Under the pieces are notes generated by a model that saw nothing but the letters and a program-made list of their open reading frames with translations, searched no databases and had not been told where the DNA came from. DNA of 57,680 nt, taken from IMG/VR virus record IMGVR_UViG_3300044859_001932, positions 1-57,680 of that record, one strand, 5' to 3'. Positions 52,521 through 57,680 of the stretch are shown piece by piece. The stretch comes from a virus. Both the position numbers and the translations under genes were made by a program. The number at the start of each line of letters is the position of its first letter. The stretch's first letter is position 1.

Positions 52521-52838
52521 TTAATACTGAAATCTTTGAACCTGGTCTATACCATTGTAATTAATCTCGGGATTCGGTGCCATTATAACAGAAATACCAT
52601 CGGATAGATCATATATGCTCTCTATATAGCTTTGAACCTCATCTTTCTTAGATTTGTCTATTCCTAGCTGATTAAGTGCATCATTGGTAATCTGATCAAC
52701 CGAATCCATGAAGTTTCCGCTATCATGAAAGTTGAAGTATTTTTCATATTTTTTTAGCCAGTTCCTAATCTCTGCTTGTTGTTCAGGATTAAGATCTAAG
52801 TCTTCCATATAGTCGGAGAATTCTAGTATTTTTTTCAT
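52521..52838 (-). CDS. Small helical protein with targeting-like N terminus, 105 aa
   Basis: MKKILEFSDYMEDLDLNPEQ resembles the capsid-targeting group (EFSDYMED) but without a clear cut. The rest is helical: EIRNWLKKYEKYFNFHDSGN, MDSVDQITNDALNQLGIDKS, KKDEVQSYIESIYD. Not recognised. A palindromic ATATAT element lies immediately upstream. Confidence 0.65.
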   Translation of the reverse strand: MKKILEFSDYMEDLDLNPEQQAEIRNWLKKYEKYFNFHDSGNFMDSVDQITNDALNQLGIDKSKKDEVQSYIESIYDLSDGISVIMAPNPEINYNGIDQVQRFQY

Positions 52839-52841
52839 ACA

Positions 52842-52852
52842 ATATATATATC
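52842..52852. promoter_or_regulatory. Bidirectional ATATATATATC element
   Basis: Plus strand AATATATA (52842-52849) is 20 bp before the plus gene at 52870; minus strand GATATATA (52845-52852) is 6 bp before the minus gene at 52838. Divergent promoters similar to those at 10681. Confidence 0.4.
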
Positions 52853-52869
52853 ATCTAAATTATATTCAA

Positions 52870-53187
52870 ATGCAAGAAGAACAACAATTATCAGGAGACG
52901 AGATATCTACAGATGCGTTTCGATTAAATCAAGAAATAGGGAGAGAAGAAGGACAAGGGTCTTGGGACCAGTTTGAAATTGAATCTGAAAATGATTCTAA
53001 TACTGAAATCGAGGCCGGAGAAGAAACTGACACTGAAAAAACTACCGATGTTCAGGACACACCAGAAGAACCCGCTACTGTGGGGATCAATGAGCCTGAG
53101 GAAGAGGAAGAGACCGAGCAAAAAAATACCCTGCAAGGCGAACCAAACAGAGTATTATCTTTTAAAGACTTCTTTAATCAGAATTAA
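52870..53187 (+). CDS. Acidic disordered protein with C-terminal FxxFF motif, 105 aa
   Basis: Glu/Asp/Thr-rich, low complexity (DEISTDAFRLNQEIGREEGQ, TEIEAGEETDTEKTTDVQDT, EPEEEEETEQKNTLQGEPN), with a final RVLSFKDFFNQN that mirrors the N-terminal targeting motifs of other proteins. Possibly a scaffold or chaperone-like protein carrying the signal at its C terminus. It overlaps the convergent gene by 4 bp. Confidence 0.65.
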   Translation: MQEEQQLSGDEISTDAFRLNQEIGREEGQGSWDQFEIESENDSNTEIEAGEETDTEKTTDVQDTPEEPATVGINEPEEEEETEQKNTLQGEPNRVLSFKDFFNQN

Positions 53188-53366
53188 TCTTCTGAAGTAG
53201 TTTTACCTAAATCTCTTCTAATTAGTTTTCTAACATAGTGAGATATGGATACTGGTACATCACCTTTAGCCAATGCATTTTTTGCGATTTTTCTACTAAG
53301 ATCGGTTAAATCCTCTTCAGATAGAAGTACCTGTATTTTTTCTGTTTTTTCTTGTTGACCGCTCAT
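53184..53366 (-). CDS. Ribbon-helix-helix-like protein, 60 aa
   Basis: TEKIQVLLSEEDLTDLSRKI looks like the RHH beta strand and first helix; VSISHYVRKLIRRDLGK is the second helix with basic residues. The size and the IQVLLSEEDLTDLSRKIAKN pattern suggest a CopG/Arc-type DNA-binding regulator. It would bind operators as a dimer. 10 bp after the ATP-grasp gene. Confidence 0.68.
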   Translation of the reverse strand: MSGQQEKTEKIQVLLSEEDLTDLSRKIAKNALAKGDVPVSISHYVRKLIRRDLGKTTSED

Positions 53367-53376
53367 ATTGTTTTAT

Positions 53377-54831
53377 TTATTTTTCAAAGTATATACCTGA
53401 ATGTGGTTTACCTTTTGCTTTACCTGGACTATATTTATCTTCAGGCTCTTCGGTAACCACAAATGCCTTATTAGGGTTTACTATTAACCCCATTCTTCTC
53501 ATTAGGGCTCTATTTGCTAAGAATGGCGTGCTTTTATCTGTTCTTCCAACAGGGGAAACCTTAACATTAGGTATTAGGCTTCCGTTAAATTCAAGGTTAA
53601 TTTCTATAATAGGTCTAGTGTGTGTATCCCTTCCGATTTCAGCATCGGAATATCCGACAATATCATTAACAAACTTCTTATCACCAACAGTCCAAAGAAG
53701 CTTTTTACCATTCTCTTCAATTTCGTCTGCATGAAGTGTGCAGGATTTTGCTCCATTACCAGTGTCGAATTTAGCTATCATATTGCCAATTCCTGGTATA
53801 TATATTTGCTCAAGATAACCAATTTCTAGATTAGCATAGCTCCAATTATCCTTATCCAGTATGTAATCCAGTACATCATTAACGATTGGTTTACCTATAG
53901 CCTTAGAAATACCTTCTGTCCCCGGAGATGAATTAACCTCTAGTATGTAGGGTTTCTTGGTTTTCTTATCTATCATTATATCAACTCCACACCAGTGACA
54001 TCCAACTGCGTTAGCTGCTTTGCAAGCTATTTCTACTAGATCCTCCGGAATTTCGTAATTTGATACTGATCCACCTAAAGAATAGTTAGTTCTAAAATCT
54101 TTATCTACTGCCTCTCTTTTCATCGATCCTAAGATGATACAGTTGTCAGAAGAAGGATTAATAGGATCGAATTTTTTAACTATAACCTGTATTCTAAGAT
54201 CGAAGTTTGAATCAATTTTTTCTTGTACTAATATCTCGCTGCTTTCGTCTAGTTTTCTTATAGTTTGGTATACAGATTTTAGAGATGCATAAGAATCCAC
54301 AATAGAAACGCCAATACCTTGGGTTCCTGATAGAAGTTTCATAATAATGGGGAATTTACCCCCAATTTTTTCTAAAGCTTCATCTAAGAATTCCTCATTA
54401 GGGACTAAAGCATATTTAGGAACTGGTAATCCAGCTTCCTCCATATATTGTGATGTAATGTACTTGTTCTCGCAAACCTCGATGGATTCCAGAGTATTTA
54501 CTGTAAAATATCTATCAGCTTCTAATTGGGTTAGAATCTGCTTAGTGTAAGAGTTTTCTATCACGCCTCTTCTTGGTATGATTATTGTTGAATTAGGATC
54601 AATAAGGATCCCTTCTTCCCCAGTTTTTAATAGATGTCCATTATAGACTTTTTCTATAACTACGTGGTTTACATCAACTACGTAGCATTCAACACCTCTT
54701 TTTTCACACTGTTCTGCAAAAGACTTAGAGGTCTTACTTCCCTGGGTATTCCCAGTCAGAACTATAACTTTAGTGGTTTCACCCTTTGCCTCATTTAAAA
54801 AGGTCCAAAAATCCAATACTTTACCGGCCAT
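53377..54831 (-). CDS. RimK-type ATP-grasp ligase fused to retropepsin-like (RimK-zinc protease) domain, with capsid-targeting-like N terminus
   Basis: 484 aa. N-terminal KVLDFWTFLNEAKGETTK fits the targeting peptide (LNE/A at 14/15). Residues about 20-335 are an ATP-grasp domain: GGKFPIIMKLLSGTQGIGV, QEKIDSNFDLRIQVIVKK, GCHWCGVDIMIDKKTKKPYI then LEVNSSPG. Residues about 345-484 are a RimK-associated protease-like domain: IAKFDTGNGAKSCTLHADEI (D-T-G motif) and KVSPVGRTDKSTPFLANRAL. RimK ligases add amino acids (e.g. Glu) to proteins; the protease may remove tails. If packaged and injected, it could modify host translation or other proteins at once. GATATATA element upstream. Confidence 0.87.
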   Translation of the reverse strand: MAGKVLDFWTFLNEAKGETTKVIVLTGNTQGSKTSKSFAEQCEKRGVECYVVDVNHVVIEKVYNGHLLKTGEEGILIDPNSTIIIPRRGVIENSYTKQILTQLEADRYFTVNTLESIEVCENKYITSQYMEEAGLPVPKYALVPNEEFLDEALEKIGGKFPIIMKLLSGTQGIGVSIVDSYASLKSVYQTIRKLDESSEILVQEKIDSNFDLRIQVIVKKFDPINPSSDNCIILGSMKREAVDKDFRTNYSLGGSVSNYEIPEDLVEIACKAANAVGCHWCGVDIMIDKKTKKPYILEVNSSPGTEGISKAIGKPIVNDVLDYILDKDNWSYANLEIGYLEQIYIPGIGNMIAKFDTGNGAKSCTLHADEIEENGKKLLWTVGDKKFVNDIVGYSDAEIGRDTHTRPIIEINLEFNGSLIPNVKVSPVGRTDKSTPFLANRALMRRMGLIVNPNKAFVVTEEPEDKYSPGKAKGKPHSGIYFEK

Positions 54832-54854
54832 TAATATTCTATTATTTTTATAAG

Positions 54855-55127
54855 CTATATATCACTTATCTGATCTCTTAAAAAGTGCTTGATCATTATT
54901 GCCTTCTTTAATTCATTCAATTCATGAACAATTTCATGTTCTTCTTCCAGATAGAATAGGTCAATCATTTGATCAAGGTTAAATAGCTTGGTTATAGACC
55001 CTATTGAATTGGTCTGGATATACCTCTTTTTGCCCTTTAGGACTAATTCGGTCTCTTCTAATATGAATCTACGATATAAATCATAGTTATCAAGTATGTT
55101 TTCCTGTGGTGCGTTTTCTTTTTCCAT
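54855..55127 (-). CDS. Hypothetical protein, 90 aa
   Basis: DNYDLYRRFILEETELVLKG, KKRYIQTNSIGSITKLFNLD, then FYLEEEHEIVHELNELKKA. Helical, soluble, acidic. Not recognised. Its stop codon overlaps the GATATATA element of the next gene and its start overlaps the upstream gene by 38 bp. Confidence 0.65.
   Translation of the reverse strand: MEKENAPQENILDNYDLYRRFILEETELVLKGKKRYIQTNSIGSITKLFNLDQMIDLFYLEEEHEIVHELNELKKAIMIKHFLRDQISDI
54856..54863 (-). promoter_or_regulatory. GATATATA element, possible late promoter
   Basis: Minus-strand octamer 24 bp before the ATP-grasp gene; it overlaps the stop codon of the 90-aa gene. Confidence 0.45.
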
Positions 55128-55299
55128 GGGATTTTATTTTTTCGTAAAGTGAATCTATGTAGTCCATAGATTCCTTTGATCCTATTAGTGCATCGGATTT
55201 TCCCACAACTGCATTCAAAAATTCCGCATCTGAATTATAATCCTTTCTTCTTTCCTCCAGTACTTCTATCTCCTGAATATATCTTTTGTTGAATCCCAT
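55090..55299 (-). CDS. Hypothetical protein, 69 aa
   Basis: FNKRYIQEIEVLEERRKDYN, SDAEFLNAVVGKSDALIGSK, then MDYIDSLYEKIKSHGKRKR. Charged, helical, basic C terminus. Not recognised. It lies 4 bp after the polymerase gene and overlaps the 90-aa gene. Confidence 0.65.
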   Translation of the reverse strand: MGFNKRYIQEIEVLEERRKDYNSDAEFLNAVVGKSDALIGSKESMDYIDSLYEKIKSHGKRKRTTGKHT

Positions 55300-55303
55300 A
55301 TTA

Positions 55304-56974
55304 TTAAAATAAAGCGTTTATTAAGAATAAATTTGGGCTTATCGTGTTATAGCCCATAACCTCGATGAATCTATTAATAGGGTCCAAAATTGTTTTGGTA
55401 AATTGCATGTCATGGTCTATTGGTGGTGCGTATTCATAAGGATAAGTTCCCTGTGCATAAGCAAAAACGTTATTGTCCATAATGGACTTAGTCTTAACAA
55501 AATAATAGTTTATTTTCTCTCCGCTTCTAATTAAAGGGTATTTATCCTTATATTTTGATCTGTTTAGCAAAAGATTATGATAAGCTGCTGCTCTAACTTG
55601 AATAGGACATCCTTTTGTTACTTCTAAGGCACTTACATCGTTAAGGATATACTTTTCATAGTTATTAATTGCTATTGCAGCAGAGATGTTCCTAGGCTCC
55701 TGTATTTTAAAGTCTCTCTTAATATCCTTAAGCTCTCTTACAAATTCTCTTATATCGAATGCACGTCCTTTAGCAAAGATGAATTTTGTCAGATAAATTA
55801 GTTTCTCCCTAACAAAAGGCGGTGTTCCCCCTTTAATCATTTCTACGCCTACAGTCTTTATTTGTGAAAGCGGCTCCATGTGGATACCGTCAGAATAAAC
55901 TAGGTTGGTAACATACTTCTTCTTACCTAAGAATATACCATTTATTGCAAGATTCTCCATCTCGAAGTCCTGGTAGTTTTGGGTATCCCATTTTTTGGAG
56001 TATTTCTCGAAACATGTCTTAAGATATTCTGCTAGCCTATGTTCGTTTATCTGTAGGATAAGATCTTTAGGATCACCTTTCCAATCACAAGAATCTACTA
56101 CTTCTTGGAAGGTCACATAATTAGAATTATGCACCAATATGTCATTAGCAAAAAAAGTTTGATTATCATAACCCTCCTCATCTATTTCTAGATCGTATAC
56201 ATACTCGTCCTCAAATTCACCAATTTGTTCGCATGATACTATTTTTGAAAATCTGGTTGTTGCTTTTATTTCTTTATCGACAGAAACCTCTAAAACTAGA
56301 TCGGTATCAATATTAATTTCGCTTGCCTTTATGTGGATCTTAATCCCGTCTCTAAATACAGTAAGAGAATGGTCATTAGTTACTATTACTTCCTTACCCG
56401 TTCCAGTAACAAGTTTCCATTTTGGTTTTTTAACTTTATGCCTTATTATTTTTTTGATCGGTGAAAATGTTAATGCAGAATCAACATAATTAAGTGAATC
56501 TATACCATCAGGCTCTATTATTTCATTACCTCTATTATCAGTATGGTATCCGCAGGATCCGCTAAATGTTGAAAATAACTCATCAAATCTAATTTTTGAA
56601 TGATTTTCGCCATATTTAATACAAACAAGGGAGTCACCTAGCAGGCTGTCAGTGTCACCATAGATTACGAGAGGTTTGGCAACTCTTTTAACAGTAGTTA
56701 ATCCTAGCTTTTCGTGGAGATCCTTGTCAACATGCCAATACTCATGGAAGTATTTATGTAGAGCTTTTTCTGAATATTTAATCAGATCTTGACCCTGTAA
56801 TGTAACAGCCTCTGCAACTTCGGGATTAAAGCAAACAAACCATTGGTTTCCTAGGGCCCCGTAGATGGAGTTCATAGTTAATTTTATAGCCTGTTCCTCG
56901 TTCTTTAACTCGTTCTTTAGAGAAGTGAGTTTTTCTATTCTTTCTTCTATTTCATCAATTTCTTCCTTATTCAT
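55304..56974 (-). CDS. Family B DNA polymerase, C-terminal fragment with an intein
   Basis: 556 aa beginning at a region just before polymerase motif B: QAIKLTMNSIYGALGNQWFV (residues 28-47). Motif C is YGDTD-S, interrupted by an intein, then SNYVTFQEVVDSCDWKGD continues the extein, followed by palm/thumb sequence (GIFLGKKKYVTNLV, LSQIKTVGVEMIKGGTPPFV). The exonuclease domain and motif A (D-x-x-S-L-Y-P) are absent, so this is a split polymerase whose N-terminal part must lie elsewhere. The ATG follows the stop of a glycosyltransferase gene with no gap (TAAATG). The C terminus is intact (SPNLFLINALF). Confidence 0.92.
   Translation of the reverse strand: MNKEEIDEIEERIEKLTSLKNELKNEEQAIKLTMNSIYGALGNQWFVCFNPEVAEAVTLQGQDLIKYSEKALHKYFHEYWHVDKDLHEKLGLTTVKRVAKPLVIYGDTDSLLGDSLVCIKYGENHSKIRFDELFSTFSGSCGYHTDNRGNEIIEPDGIDSLNYVDSALTFSPIKKIIRHKVKKPKWKLVTGTGKEVIVTNDHSLTVFRDGIKIHIKASEINIDTDLVLEVSVDKEIKATTRFSKIVSCEQIGEFEDEYVYDLEIDEEGYDNQTFFANDILVHNSNYVTFQEVVDSCDWKGDPKDLILQINEHRLAEYLKTCFEKYSKKWDTQNYQDFEMENLAINGIFLGKKKYVTNLVYSDGIHMEPLSQIKTVGVEMIKGGTPPFVREKLIYLTKFIFAKGRAFDIREFVRELKDIKRDFKIQEPRNISAAIAINNYEKYILNDVSALEVTKGCPIQVRAAAYHNLLLNRSKYKDKYPLIRSGEKINYYFVKTKSIMDNNVFAYAQGTYPYEYAPPIDHDMQFTKTILDPINRFIEVMGYNTISPNLFLINALF
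56126..56647 (-). other. Mini-intein in DNA polymerase motif C
   Basis: 174 residues starting at the Ser of YGDTD/S (residue 110) and ending VHN before the +1 Ser of SNYVTF. The N-terminal block is SLLGDSLVCIKYG. Block B is VTGTGKEVIVTNDHSLTVF (T-x-x-H). Blocks F and G are VYDLEIDEEG...FFANDILVHN. No LAGLIDADG or HNH endonuclease domain fits in this length, so it is a mini-intein. It would splice itself out to give YGDTDSNYV, restoring the catalytic motif. Confidence 0.9.
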
Positions 56975-57680
56975 TTATCTTAAATTTGTTGGGTCACTCG
57001 TTACTTTAACTATATTTTCAGGATTTCTTGGTGATTTTAGATAAACCCAATTGCTTCCGTCGAATGTATTCCAGTAAATATAATCACTTGGCCCTTGGTT
57101 AGTTTCAATGAAATCATATCCAAAATTTCTTCTGCAGAAATTTAAAAAATTAAATCCTCCTGGATTTTTAACTATTTTCCCGTTCAAATCATTTATAAGC
57201 AATCCGGAGATAGATTGATCGTGTCTGTGCCCAACCTTACCGCAGTTTCCCACATCAACTCCATAAAAATCCCTTATGGGTTCGTCCAATGATGATAAAC
57301 TAGCACACTCATCTATAAGATTCCATTTTAACCACTCTGATACAAAATCTAGGGTTTTCTTGGATTTTTGAAAGACTATCATACCTGAAGCATGCTGTAT
57401 AGAATGGCGATACTTTTGCATATCCATTCTATTCATACAGGACTCTGTGGTAAAGTTCTCGTGTGTATGTGGAGCAACTTCGTTATTAACCATCCAAACA
57501 CTTTCAGTGCTAAGTATACCACCATTTGAGTTGCACAGTTCTTTTATAACATCAAGACTAAACACCGAAGAATCGAATGATAGATTAGTCCAATGCTCGG
57601 GTGAAACGTCATTGTAGATTAAAAAATCTCCATCTCCTATTGACTTTAAAGCTTCCAGAATAGTGAATGGTTTATAGCAT
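56975..57680 (-). CDS. Glycosyltransferase-like protein, partial (runs off window end)
   Basis: The frame is open to the window end; visible residues start CYKPFTILEALKSIGDGDFL, then IYNDVSPEHW, a GT-A-like D-x-D-style strand (KPF.I...AL..I.DGD.L.Y.D). Later MNRMDMQKYRHSIQHASGMI, then GHRHDQSISGLLINDL, the R-x-D-Q-S motif of several glycosyltransferases, and GSNWVYLKSPRN at the end. The donor and acceptor are unknown. It directly precedes the polymerase fragment with TAA-ATG junction. Confidence 0.72.
   Translation of the reverse strand, partial: CYKPFTILEALKSIGDGDFLIYNDVSPEHWTNLSFDSSVFSLDVIKELCNSNGGILSTESVWMVNNEVAPHTHENFTTESCMNRMDMQKYRHSIQHASGMIVFQKSKKTLDFVSEWLKWNLIDECASLSSLDEPIRDFYGVDVGNCGKVGHRHDQSISGLLINDLNGKIVKNPGGFNFLNFCRRNFGYDFIETNQGPSDYIYWNTFDGSNWVYLKSPRNPENIVKVTSDPTNLR

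Noticed and set aside
53377-53400. tRNA genes anywhere in the window
   Set aside because: Scanning for GGTTCGA-type T-arms with a paired acceptor found only the tmRNA; other candidates lacked a partner stem.

Overview
The window reads as part of a large, tailed, T4-like bacteriophage genome whose host is a member of the Bacteroidota, probably a flavobacterium. Evidence for a phage: a Dda-type helicase, a family B DNA polymerase fragment with an intein, a T4 Rnl1-type RNA ligase, thymidylate synthase, RNase HII, a GH19 endolysin, homing endonucleases, and very tight gene packing with 1-40 bp overlaps. Evidence for the host: Bacteroidota-type -7 boxes (TAnnTTTG), almost no Shine-Dalgarno sequences, AT-rich codon use, and a secreted protein with a type IX secretion C-terminal domain. 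Most genes are on the minus strand. Plus-strand genes are confined to 10.7-12.4, 14.0-18.0, 23.3-23.5 and 52.9-53.2 kb.

Layout. 1-1.0 kb: RNA ligase and a small partner. 1.05-4.4 kb: an integron-like island made of a tyrosine recombinase, an attI-like core and five attC-like sites separating five small cassettes. The core sequences flanking each cassette match each other, which is the hallmark of integron cassettes. All cassette genes run opposite to the apparent attC direction. 4.4-7.5 kb: helicase, a primase-like protein, HNH endonuclease and small genes. 7.6-12.4 kb: putative virion/internal proteins. 12.5-18 kb: DnaQ-like exonuclease, endolysin, PA14-type fibre-like protein, an extreme Ala-rich repeat protein and SpeD. 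18-23.5 kb: SGNH hydrolase, HAD phosphatase and two L,D-transpeptidase-like proteins. 23.8-29.3 kb: a metabolic operon (GT2, LpxH-like hydrolase, acyl-CoA thioesterase, MgsA, ThyA, quinone reductase-like flavoprotein, T9SS-tagged protein). 29.3-34.4 kb: very small membrane genes, an AAA+ ATPase and hypotheticals. 34.5-41 kb: secreted nuclease and two giant glycosyltransferase fusions. 41-48.8 kb: RNase HII, A1-like phosphoesterase, a second ThyA-superfamily enzyme and GIY-YIG nuclease. 48.8-49.3 kb: tmRNA. 49.3-57.7 kb: repeat protein, SLT transglycosylase, RimK/protease fusion, C-terminal half of DNA polymerase with a mini-intein, and a glycosyltransferase running off the end.

Three cross-cutting signals deserve attention. 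(1) About ten otherwise unrelated proteins start with a short peptide resembling the T4 capsid-targeting sequence, of the type F-x-x-F-(I/L)-x-E followed by a small residue. They include an L,D-transpeptidase, an SGNH hydrolase and a RimK-type ligase/protease. This suggests a cohort of proteins packaged in the head and injected with the DNA. (2) Eight minus-strand transcription units are preceded by a rigid 32-nt module: a T7-8 run, a conserved CG step, then a host-like -7 box. A second short element, GATATATA, precedes many of the putative late/virion genes. Together these look like two phage promoter classes. (3) The integron-like island is bounded by two copies of a 36-nt sequence containing the first promoter class.

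No tRNA genes, CRISPR array or insertion sequence were recognised. All functional names are from visible motifs only; nothing was searched or computed.
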